Assembly (NCBI GenBank): GCA_037577475.1
Contig: CM075187.1
Span: forward strand, 1,799,046 to 1,863,045
Length of the DNA: 64,000 nucleotides
DNA from: Chaunax sp. Z400
Lineage: Eukaryota > Chordata > Actinopteri > Lophiiformes > Chaunacidae
Reading direction: 5' to 3'
In this document: one piece after another, positions 24,001-36,800 of the stretch
Layout: each line of letters opens with the position of its first letter
Position numbering within the stretch: the first letter of the stretch is position 1
Made by a program: the position numbers and the translations under genes
Notes under the pieces: generated by a model
Databases searched by the model: none
What the model saw: the letters and a program-made list of their open reading frames with translations, nothing else
What the model was told of the DNA's origin: nothing

Positions 24001-25180
24001 AGATGCATCAAAACCTTTTCATTGGTCGCACCGGAGCACCTGAAATTTAACAGCTGGACTTATAGGTGTGTGTCTTTACAGGTGTGTGTCTTTGAACAGA
24101 TATGAGCCCTTAAACACACATCCTGTAGATTATTTTGGTAACATAAGCAGGATGTTGTCTATGTCTATGTTTGTTCCTGATTGAGATAAATCTCCACCTT
24201 AAAACATGATGAATTAGGCTATTAATTATTTTTTTGGGTCGGTAAAATGTCCCCAGACTTTTAAACAATTGAAGTTATAATGATTCTTGATTTAAATGAT
24301 CTGAATCTTTCTTCCTGTTTACCATCAACTCTTAAAATGTGTTACATTTAAATTCTGTGCTGGTGCACCTTAATAAAAAAAAGTCAGGCGTTGGTTTGTT
24401 AGTCTGCAGCCCTTCATGTGGTTTCCTCTCATTAAAAAGTGATCTAACATGCAGAAATTAAAGCTCCTGGATTTAAATCCTTCCTCAGCGTCACATGGAG
24501 AACATCCCATCATCCAGACGGAAGAAAAAGTCATCCAGGAAGTAGTGGAGTCTGTGGTGGTGACGCTCCCCGAGACCTCAACCACCAAGGTCTCTGCAGA
24601 CCCCTGTCCTCCCCCTCTACCTGTCCCAGTCACCCCTCCAAAGCCGGGCCCCTCTCAACAGGCCGCTCCTCAAACCCCAGCCAGCGAAGGAAAGAGGAAA
24701 CCGGAGCCCCCCGCTGAGGCGATGGAGGTGCCCAAAGCCCTGCCGGCGGAACGCACCGACCAGAGACGGATGCTGGTGGACATGTGTGTCCGTGCTCTCT
24801 TCCTCTGCCTCAGCCGCTTCCCTCAGCACTACAAGAGTCTGTACCGGCTGGCCTTCTTCTACACCAACAGCAAGACCCACCAGGTCAGTCTGAACCTCCA
24901 TTAAAACCTGTAATCACTGTCCTCTGTCAGTAATGGGGACATTTACACAAAACAAATTCCTACAGTTCCCTCAAAGGTCACATGGACCCTTTGCATGGAT
25001 CAGTGTGGTGACAGTTATGTCAGCTGTGACGGCTGTTTCACTTTTTATGCCTTTGTTCGATTGAGAATATTTTCTATAGAAACAAGAGACCTCAGACGTC
25101 CAGCAAGGCTGAGCAAAGGTTACTGTCTACATTTTGTTTTTTTAGATCTAACACCTGTATTTAGATTCTGTCACCATCAC

Positions 25181-25212
<32 letters not shown>

Positions 25213-27776
25213 CATAGAACTGAACCTGCAGGTTTATGGCCAGTTAAAAAACATTTTTCCTCCAGTCTTCTCTACATACAGTCTATTAAGCCTGTACCTC
25301 TGCCAAGGCCCAGCATTTCTCTATTTATAATAAAACATTAAAACAGAATTCTGTTCGCTGTCTCACTATAAAACCTTTTAGTCAATTTATACAATAAAAA
25401 AAACATTCCTGGATTCTGATCTGCACCCAAATCTAATGGATTTCTGTGTAACTTTCTGAGTAATCCTGCTGACAAACAAACCAACCAATCAGAATGAGCA
25501 CATCCATCCACTAAGGAACTGCACCACACTATACACAATACATATCAACACCATTTATATATGTGATTTTTTTTACATCATTATTTATGGATTATGTGAA
25601 AATTCTTAGAAAACTTGCTGGATCTGCTTCTCTCTCTGGATCCACACCTAAATGTAATGAGTTGTTTGATATTTCCCATCCCTCCACAGACTTCTATAGG
25701 TTTTTTTATATTAAGTATTGTGGTGTCGAAAAAATGCCTGATATTGCAATGTTGCAGGAAACACAACCAGATCCAGATCTACACCAAGATGTAATTGTCT
25801 TGTCGCTGCCCTCCAGTCCAACACTTAATATAAGCTGCATCTTAACTGGCTGATGGCGGAGGTGGTTCTGGTTCTTTGATTCTGTTGTGGGTCTGAGCTC
25901 AGCAGTGTTGCTGAAACAGCTTGTGTTGGCTGTGTTGGCAGAGGTGTGTGTGGGTGGCAGCACAGCGCTCTCAGCAAGTTTGGAACTGGGAGTTCCAGTT
26001 CTACGTTTGCTGTGGTGGCATCCCTCCCTCAGTCTTTGTCCCTACTCTTCACTCTTATATATATGTATATATGTATATATATGATGACCTCAGAGTTCTG
26101 TATGTGCAGGAGGAGCATGGGTTGTTTGGTAGTTTGCAGCAACATGTTCTTTACTTTATTATTAACAGTCACAAGCACTAAATGGAAAAGTTACATTTGC
26201 TTAAGGCTCATTAAACGTAGGATAAGTTTGGATTGAGGCTCACACAGGTGTCCCTCAGGGGAAGTGATCAGCTGACTTGATGCAGGTTCCTTAGCCGCCT
26301 TCACAACACAATACATCCAGTGTTGAAAGCCTCCGAGCCTCCTTTGACTGGTCGGCTTCGTCTTCACTCTGGAGATGGAAGGACAGGGAGCCTCGGTTTG
26401 TGAAACACAACACAAAGTGTCATCAGCTCGCTGTCTTTGCCAACAGCACTGCTGCACACTCTGCTTTGTGAGTCATCAGGCTGTGTAAAGAGGTCTGTGT
26501 TTTCCTGATTGCAAATGAGCACATTCTTCATTTCTAGCAGATATGAAGCGCTGCATGCTAAGACGCTGTCTGTTTATGGCCTCTGTCAGGCTGCCCTGAT
26601 GGAGGAGGGGTTTCCTCTGGGTTTGCTCTTTTGGAGATCTGTTGTGTTTGTATAAATAAGGCATATATATATATATATATTTATCTGCATTCTCTGTCTC
26701 ATGTATTTATTTATCTCTCATCACAGAACCTACAGTGGGCCCGAGATGTGTTGCTAGGAAGCAGTGTCCCATGGCAACAGCTGAAGCACATGCCAGCACA
26801 AGGACTTTTCTGTGAGAGAAACAAGACGAACCTCTTCAATGTAAGTCAGTCATGTTTCCTGTCCTCTGAACACACACACACACGCACACACACGCACACG
26901 CACACACACACCTGTCATCTACACAATGTATTGGCATTCCATTATACTAACATCAAAAATGTTAAAGGGCCAGTTCACCCAAAAAGTCATAATTCAGTCA
27001 TCATCGCCTCTCCTTCATACTGATGGAGCTTCACAGTAAAACAGCAGCGTTCTCCTAAACACACTGTTCTGTCTGTTTTTTGGGTGTGGGTGGGGGGGGC
27101 AGAGGTGGAGGATGGGTCAGGCTAGCCAGACGTTTGTATGATCGTTTGTATGTTCTGCACTGAAGGCCATTCTAGTTGAGGTATTCATTACTTTGACTTC
27201 ACTTTTTAGTTCAGTATTGATCCAGATTCTAATAAAGTTAAGGTTGTACATCTCCAATGGATTCATTTTTTTTTTTCGAAAGTTTTTTTTTTTTTGCTGA
27301 TATCAGCTGATTGGTCGTCAGTTGGCTTTTTCCTACTACAAACTGTCATTATTGTAGTTTGAAAAATGACCATCAGACTGACGTTCATAGGTACGTATCA
27401 GTAAAACAGTAGAGCGCTGAAACCGAGCCGTGTGATCTTCTGAGTCATGATGTCATTTTCCAGAGAACTGATTGGTCTGTAGGTGATACCTCTATATGAT
27501 TAAGCTGCTCCACAGTTAACCCTGAAGTTATCAGCTCTGGTATCCATCTATAGGCAAAGCAGCAGCAGATGATCACCAGGTTGGACATGGTTGGTTATGT
27601 TGGCTGTAGAGTCAAATGCTGTCTGCTGGTACCAGACTGTAGAAGGAGATCTGAGCTGAAGGACAGCTCTGCGGTGCTCTGCCTCCCTCTGGGCTCTCAC
27701 AGAGCCCCTTCTGGAGGAAAACCTGCCTCCTTACACACCAACTGTTGTAGCTTTACTGTTCCCCTCAAACAGCCCC

Positions 27777-27851
<75 letters not shown>

Positions 27852-30800
27852 CCGCAGGACAATCAAACTTGTCAAATTATAAATCAAGTTTCAAATCTGT
27901 GTTCATTGGGTTTTATGAGTTCTGGGCAGTTAAAATGTTCATAAAAGTCACTGGAGCTCATTAAACGGCCTGTAATTTTCTCCCTGCCTGAGGGCAACAG
28001 AGAAAAAGCTTTTCAGACATTGTTCCACATAAAGATGGATTTTAACAGGAACGCTTCGAGCCATCTTGTCGAGCCTGTTTTCATCAAGGTGAGTCAATCT
28101 CATCTGAGAATAGTTCACTGTCTGTGTGATGAGTCTGTGTCTTCAGCCCGTTTTAAGATGACCCTGTAGGGTTTGAGCCCGTTTTCTTGTGTTAATTCTC
28201 GGTTTTGTCGGGCCGTTTGTGGTGCAGTCTAAAGGGGGGGGCACGGACCAATCACAGCAGTCAGCTGCTCCAGACTGGCTGTCGGATTGGTTGGATTCAT
28301 TTCTGACCTCAGAAAATTTGGTTGGCCTTGGTCAGACTTTTGTGCAGTTCAGTCAGAGCCATGAGTCAAACTCAGTGTTTTTTTCCTATGTGCGACTGTG
28401 TGAAGAGGTAAACAGACACACAACGACATGTGTCTGTGCAGAGATACTGAGAAGGCTGAAGTTTATTTTTGGTGATATAATGAAGCAACTTTATCATGTT
28501 TATTGGCCTGATGTGCCTGTGAATCAGATAAGCTACAAGAACATTATCATTAGCAAGTAGCTAATGTGCAGTTATTGGTTCTGATCGTTCTGTATGAACG
28601 TAAAGGCAGAAGAAGTAACAGCAGCGCATCAACGTCTGAAGAAAAGGAGCTTATTCAAAGAAGAAGAAGGAGAAGAAGTGAAAACGTCTTCAAATTGGGG
28701 GAAACAGCCTGTTGGTGAACACAGAATTCCTCATGTAGGTCATGATGCCCCACTTCTTCCCCCCCGCCCCCCCGGCTTTGGCTGGGTGACAGAAACCAGG
28801 ACCTATATACTGATCCAGATGATGATGTGTTGTATAATTTATTGGTGTGATTTCCAGGAGGACCTCACATTTAACCCCTAATACACTAATAATAGTTCAT
28901 GAAGATTAAGTCTATTTCGTTTCTATTATATCCTGACAGACATGAAGCTTCATCTAAACGTGAAGTAGATGTTTTTAATAATGCTGACAAAGTCAAAAGA
29001 AACACTGCAGATGAGTAAATGTGAATGCTATGATGATGTCATACGGCTGCAGTCTGTGGTGATGCAAACATTGATACACACAAACTGCTTTTGGAGGAGT
29101 TACCTGCCTTCTTCAGAGGAGTAACTCCTCCTTAAATCTAACACCTTACAAACTATTACAAATTACAAAAAAAACACCCTTGAAACCAAATATCAGGGCT
29201 GAATGTGAGGATAATGCTGCTGTGAAGTCAGTCAGGCCCTCAGGCTGTTGGTGAGGATCCCTCTGTGTTCGCTCAGGCACGGTGTTCCCTCCTCCCTCCT
29301 CCCTCACACTGTTGCTTACATATTCTTCCTCCCACTCACAGGCTCTGTGAAGAAGCTCCAGAGAAAATGGTTGTCCTGTTCTTCGTTCCATCCTGGTCCT
29401 TTAACTTTTCAGAGAGCATTGTCTCCTGTTTGATTCCTGTGCTCAGCTAACGTTGCTCATCGTTCAGCCTCGGTGTCTGGTGGTGTTAGGTTAGGCTGGT
29501 CTTCAGGGGAACAGTCACTCAGGCATTACTTGCCTGGGTTTGATGTATGACTCAAACCTTTGTGTGTTCAGCTGTAGGTGGAGCTCTACTCAGGAGAACC
29601 TTTTTTTCCCTTCCTTCGGGGGAGGAGTGTTGGCCTAATGAGTACATTTAGTAGATATTTTGGTTTGTGTTGGAGGATTGAAGCGTGGCTTAGTGTCTTC
29701 TCTTCTTCTGCTCTGTCTGCAGTGAGCTCCACATTTTGCAGCAGCTTTTTTTTTTTCCTTCACTCACACAACAGGATGCAGGAGAAACGAGGTGTGTTTG
29801 TTTAATGTGTTTATGATGGCCAGCGGGAGAGACACGGGCGGAGTTGGAGGGAGGAAGGTGAGGTCTGTCTCCTGCTGGCTGAGGAGAGACTTTGTGTGTC
29901 TTTGCTTTTTGTGGTAATGTTGTCTCTCTTTGCATCTCTACACAGCAGAGTTACATTTTCTCTTGTTCTTTCCTGTTGCTCAGTTTTTTTCTACCCCTCC
30001 CCCTGACTCAACTCCTCTCCTCTCTGTTGCACTCCTTCTGTTTCCTCATTACTCTCTCTCTCTCACTCCTCTGTTTGTGTCTGTATTGTGTGGGTGTGCA
30101 CTAATGGGCGGGAGCTCCTCTGATTGGCTCCCAGTGGCTGGCAGAGGCCAGCGAGGATTGGCTGTAGACAGTGTATAGTGCAGAGGGAGGGAGGGAGGAC
30201 TCCAGCAGGCTGGGGTCAGGGGGGGAGCAGAGATGGAGTGCGTGGGTGTTTTTGTTTTGAGATGGCGAGGTTTGAAACCAGGAGAGGAGCGAGTCCGTGG
30301 GAGCTCGTAGGCCCGGCTCCAGCCTCCTGTCTCTTAGCTGCCGTCGTCCTCCTCCTCCTCCTCCTCCTCCTCCTCCTCCTCCTCCGTCGCCATCATTCTG
30401 CCATGTTCTCCTCTCCTGCAGCTCTCGCTGCCCCGACACCCAAATGCAGCCCGGCCCTCGCTCTCTGAGCGTCAGCCTGTTTCAGGGTAGACGCGCTGTC
30501 AGGGCTGCTACCCCCAGCAGGAAACTGTCCCAGAGAAAACCAGCACAGGCAGCTTCCTCTGGTGATGGTGAGTGGCTCTCTGCTTTCTGCTGACTTCTAC
30601 AACATGAGCTGGATTTTCTGTGAGAGTTTGTGTTATTCTGGGAGCTGTTGTGTTTTTAAATCAGTGTAGAAGGACAAAGGAACTGCTAAAGAAGATGTAT
30701 TTACTCCTCCTGAGGGTTTTGGTTGTTCTTATGTTGTTCTTATGAATGTCAGAAGCATCGATGTGGAGAGGAATGTCCAATTATAAAGGTTGTAAACAAA

Positions 30801-33800
30801 TATTAACACACTTGAGTCGTATTAAACTGATTACTCAGTATCAGTAGGACTGTGCAGCCTCCTCCAGTTCACTTCATAACTCTAAATCACTCCTGCACTT
30901 TTCTGCCCCGCCATAGGAGACATGAAGGGTGACCCGGACCCGTCTGTCCATCTGTGACAGGTTTCATAGTATAGTGTATAGTGTTCACTTTGCTTATCTG
31001 TACATTTTTAGGACGTTTAACTTCCTGGTGGTGACGCTTCAGTGCTTTAGTCTGAACACAGGAGGCAGCAGCGTTTAGCCTGCTGGACAGCAACAGAAGA
31101 AGAGTTTGACCAATCCTGGTGCTGGGATCGATCATTTAAGATCAATCATTTAAAGACACGGCAAATCGACAGCAACACAAACCCAGCTTTATTTCAGTTG
31201 TGGTTATTGTCTATCCACAGCAGCGCTGCATGTTTCATCCTCTCCAGATTGATGTTTTACTTTCAGTTTGACGTTTGGTCCACATTTACTCTGACTTCTG
31301 TGTTCAGGTCAGTTATCCATGTGCAACAGTCACAGTACTGGAAGAGCCGTGAGACCAACTCTTCATTTCAAAGTTTGAAACTTGCCACAAAAAAGTTCAC
31401 AATGCTGTGTTGATTCTCTTTTTTTTAAATAGTTCATTACTTCTGCCAAGGTCATAATGTTTTTACCTGTTCGATTGCTCAAAAAACTATGAATGGTGAT
31501 GAAATCTTTAGTAGGTTTATGACCCGAGGAACTATCCATCAGATTTTAGTGGTGATCCGGATCATCATTATCTGGATCCAGAGGTTTTTAAAGGGGGATA
31601 AGGGGCCATTACTATATAAACCCCCACCATTCACACAGTGAGGAGGGGGTGTAGGGACGGGTTGATGAGGGTTTCTAGCCCACATTTCAAAAACTATTTA
31701 TATATTTTAAGTATTTCTTTAGAATTACACTTTTTCTCAGATATATTAATTAACAAGAACAACTTTATTAATTTATTTCTAACTCAAATTCCCCCGTGGC
31801 TGGAGCTCCAGAGGACCTCACACTCGTTGCTTCTAACTTCCTGGACAACGTCTACGATTGGACAAAAAAATGACACGATGACATCACCATAAGATCTAGC
31901 ACACACCAGAGTCTGATGTGGATCCAAATGATATTCTGGATGTGGTGATCCAGGGTCAGACTACCATGTGACTGTTAGCTTTGCGCTCTGACTGCTGTCT
32001 AGTAGTATTTTCTATTTTTATTTATCTTATTTTCATTTGTTTTTGATTCCTTTGCTCTGATTGGTCAAAAAGAAGTGTTGTTATTTTGGATGCTACAGGA
32101 ATGATGATAAACACAAATCCAGATAAAACTGTTCTGATTTCATAAAAGACTTAATTTGGTGGTTTGTTATTTATATAATACAGTTTTCCTAAAAATCACA
32201 GTGTATTGGATCGTTGCCCTTATATCATGATGCGTATCGTTTCACCACATTCATACCAGCTGTAGGTGAAATTTTAGGTGCACCAGTGAGATTTACTCTG
32301 GATCATATCTGGTCTGTGCCTCTCCTGCATTTTCAGACATGAGAAGAAGAAATAAATGAGACCCTTGTGAATAATGACTAATTAGGTTTACATTATTCTA
32401 TTTAGGATCTTTTTCTCTTAGAACCTGAAAACGGCTCCTTTGTTACTACAGGATTCCCTCGTCACACATTTATCCCTCAGTCATCCCTCGTTTGCTCTGC
32501 GTCTTAATCTCTGTCTGATTTCTTGTGTGATTTATTGTCCACATCTGTGCCAAAGCTGTTGCTCCAGATATCAGGCAGTTTTCACATTATTCTCACAAAA
32601 AAAGGGGTAAAGATGCTTAAAAAACCCCAGTTCAAGTCTTACAAATCTGCTTTGGCTGTGGTGCTACAGCATAATCTGTGTAAAGCCATGGCTCTGCTCT
32701 CCCTAAACAGATCAGCTGTGGTCCAGTGGTTTTCTGATGAAGCCTAACTCTCCTCTATCAGACATGTTTTTGTACGTGAGCGGAGCCCACGGCCTCATCA
32801 TAGTGTTGGAAGCTGTCCGTAATCTGTGCAGCGATTGGTTAAAACCTTCAGAGCCCCTCCCTAATCGCAAATAATAATAATAATAACAAAAAAGTCTCAT
32901 TTCCACGTGTACCTTTATCGTTCAGTTTGAGTTTGGATGATTTCAATGTGTTGAATTTAATCCTGATTAAAACTAGACTGGCTCTCAGCCTGTGTAAACA
33001 CGGAGGCACACAGAGGGGATCCTGGGATGAGTTTGTGTTTCTGATGTCCTGATCTGACAGTGACAGACAGCCTATAGGTCCGTCCTCTGGAATGGGATTT
33101 GTTCTTACGTCTTTCCTGTTTTGTGGTTTTTGGAAATGTCATCTGACATCTGTGAGGAGGAGTCAGGCTCCTCTGTGTCCTCTACTCTGTACTCTACTCT
33201 GTACTCTACTCTGTACTCTACTCTGTACTCTACTCTGTACTCTATACTCTACTCTGTACTCTATACTCTACTCTATACTCTACTCTGTACTCTGTACTCT
33301 ACTCTGTACTCTATACTCTACTCTGTACTCTATACTCTACTCTGTACTCTATACTCTGTACTCTGTACTCTATACTCTGTACTCTGTACTCTGTACTCTA
33401 CTCTGTACTCTATACTCTACTCTGTACTCTATACTCTACTCTGTACTCTGTACTCTACTCTGTACTCTACTCTGTACTCTATACTCTACTCTGTACTCTA
33501 TACTCTACTCTGTACTCTACTCTGTACTCTACTCTGTACTCTACTCTGTACTCTATACTCTGTACTCTGTACTCTATACTCTACTCTGTACTCTATACTC
33601 TACTCTGTACTCTATACTCTACTCTGTACTCTATACTCTACTCTGTACTCTACTCTGTACTCTGTACTCTACTCTGTACTCTATACTCTGTACTCTGTAC
33701 TCTGTACTCTATACTCTACTCTGTACTCTGTACTCTACTCTGTACTCTATACTCTACTCTGTACTCTATACTCTACTCTGTACTCTATACTCTACTCTGT

Positions 33801-36800
33801 ACTCTACTCTGTACTCTGTACTCTACTCTGTACTCTATACTCTACTCTGTACTCTATACTCTACTCTGTACTCTACTCTGTACTCTGTACTCTACTCTGT
33901 ACTCTATACTCTACTCTGTACTCTATACTCTACTCTGTACTCTATACTCTATACTCTACTTATACTCTATACTCTACTCTGTACTCTATACTCTACACTC
34001 TATACTCTACTCTGTACTCTATACTCTACTCTGTATTCTATACTCTACTCTGTACTCTGTACTCTATACTCTATACTCTGTACTCTGTACTCTATACTCT
34101 GTACTCTATACTCTGTACTCTGTACTCTGTACTCTATACTCTACTCTGTACTCTATACTCTATACTCTACTCTGTACTCTATACTCTACTCTGTACTCTG
34201 TACTCTACTCTGTACTCTGTACTCTACTCTGTACTCTGTACTCTACTCTGTACTCTGTACTCTATACTCTGTACTCTATACTCTACTCTGTACTCTGTAC
34301 TCTACTCTGTACTCTGTACTCTACTCTGCACTCTGTACTCTACTCTGTACTCTATACTCTACTCTGTACTCTGTACTCTATACTCTACTCTGTACTCTAT
34401 ACTCTACTCTGTACTCTATACTCTATACTCTACTTATACTCTATACTCTACTCTGTACTCTATACTCTATACTCTACTCTGTACTCTATACTCTACTCTG
34501 TACTCTATACTCTACTCTGTACTCTGTACTCTATACTCTGTACTCTATACTCTACTCTGTACTCTGTACTCTGTACTCTACTCTGTACTCTGTACTCTAT
34601 ACTCTGTACTCTATACTCTACTCTGTACTCTGTACTCTACTCTGTACTCTGTACTCTACTCTGCACTCTGTACTCTACTCTGTACTCTATACTCTACTCT
34701 GTACTCTGTACTCTATACTCTACTCTGTACTCTATACTCTACTCTGTACTCTATACTCTATACTCTACTTATACTCTATACTCTACTCTGTACTCTATAC
34801 TCTATACTCTACTCTGTACTCTGTACTCTACTCTGTACTCTATACTCTACTCTGTACTCTGTACTCTATACTCTGTACTCTATACTCTATACTCTGTACT
34901 CTGTACTCTATACTCTATACTCTACTCTGTACTCTGTACTCTACTCTGTACTCTATACTCTACTCTGTACTCTATACTCTACTCTGTACTCTATACTCTG
35001 TACTCTATACTCTGTACTCTACTCTGTACTCTGTACTCTGTACTCTACTCTGTACTCTATACTCTACTCTGTACTCTATACTCTACTCTATACTCTACTC
35101 TGTACTCTGTACTCTACTCTGTACTCTACTCTGTACTCTATACTCTACTCTGTACTCTATACTCTACTCTGTACTCTATACTCTGTACTCTGTACTCTAT
35201 ACTCTGTACTCTGTACTCTACTCTGTACTCTATACTCTACTCTGTACTCTATACTCTACTCTGTACTCTGTACTCTACTCTGTACTCTACTCTGTACTCT
35301 ACTCTGTACTCTATACTCTATACTCTACTCTGTACTCTACTCTGTACTCTACTCTGTACTCTACTCTGTACTCTATACTCTGTACTCTGTACTCTATACT
35401 CTACTCTGTACTCTATACTCTACTCTGTACTCTATACTCTACTCTGTACTCTATACTCTACTCTGTACTCTATACTCTACTCTGTACTCTACTCTGTACT
35501 CTGTACTCTACTCTGTACTCTATACTCTGTACTCTGTACTCTATACTCTACTCTGTACTCTGTACTCTACTCTGTACTCTATACTCTACTCTGTACTCTA
35601 TACTCTACTCTGTACTCTATACTCTACTCTGTACTCTACTCTGTACTCTGTACTCTACTCTGTACTCTATACTCTACTCTGTACTCTGTACTCTATACTC
35701 TACTCTGTACTCTACTCTGTACTCTGTACTCTACTCTGTACTCTATACTCTACTCTGTACTCTATACTCTACTCTGTACTCTATACTCTATACTCTATAC
35801 TCTACTTATACTCTATACTCTACTCTGTACTCTATACTCTACACTCTATACTCTACTCTGTACTCTATACTCTACTCTGTATTCTATACTCTACTCTGTA
35901 CTCTGTACTCTGTACTCTATACTCTATACTCTGTACTCTGTACTCTATACTCTGTACTCTATACTCTGTACTCTGTACTCTATACTCTGTACTCTGTACT
36001 CTATACTCTACTCTGTACTCTATACTCTATACTCTACTCTGTACTCTATACTCTACTCTGTACTCTGTACTCTACTCTGTACTCTGTACTCTACTCTGTA
36101 CTCTACTCTGTACTCTGTACTCTATACTCTGTACTCTATACTCTACTCTGTACTCTGTACTCTACTCTGTACTCTGTACTCTACTCTGCACTCTGTACTC
36201 TACTCTGTACTCTATACTCTACTCTGTACTCTGTACTCTATACTCTACTCTGTACTCTATACTCTACTCTGTACTCTATACTCTATACTCTACTTATACT
36301 CTATACTCTACTCTGTACTCTATACTCTATACTCTACTCTGTACTCTATACTCTACTCTGTACTCTATACTCTACTCTGTACTCTGTACTCTATACTCTG
36401 TACTCTATACTCTATACTCTGTACTCTGTACTCTATACTCTATACTCTACTCTGTACTCTGTACTCTACTCTGTACTCTATACTCTACTCTGTACTCTAT
36501 ACTCTGTACTCTATACTCTGTACTCTACTCTGTACTCTGTACTCTGTACTCTACTCTGTACTCTGTACTCTACTCTGTACTCTACTCTGTACTCTGTAAC
36601 TCTGTAACTCTGTACTCTACTCTGTACTCTATACTCTATACTCTGTACTCTATACTCTGTACTCTATACTCTGTACTCTGTACTCTACTCTGTACTCTAT
36701 ACTCTGTACTCTGTACTCTGTACTCTGTACCATGTGTTTTATGGCTGTATGCAGCCAAGGCCACCATCTGCACTCTCATCAGTGCTGAACCTCACCTCGC

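Noticed and set aside
24995..25330. Frame with a run of 13-14 histidines
   Set aside because: An (ATC)n repeat in intron 29 gives the histidines; flanks have no family similarity.
28051..28088. Exon-like segment TTTTAACAG/GAACGC ... ATCAAG/GTGAGT in intron 30
   Set aside because: Splice sites look good, but the short segment is not a multiple of three between phase-0 neighbours and has no counterpart in known Cabin1.
29146..30104. Short frames on both strands just upstream of the candidate internal promoter
   Set aside because: Composition-driven pyrimidine-rich sequence, with no conserved motif.
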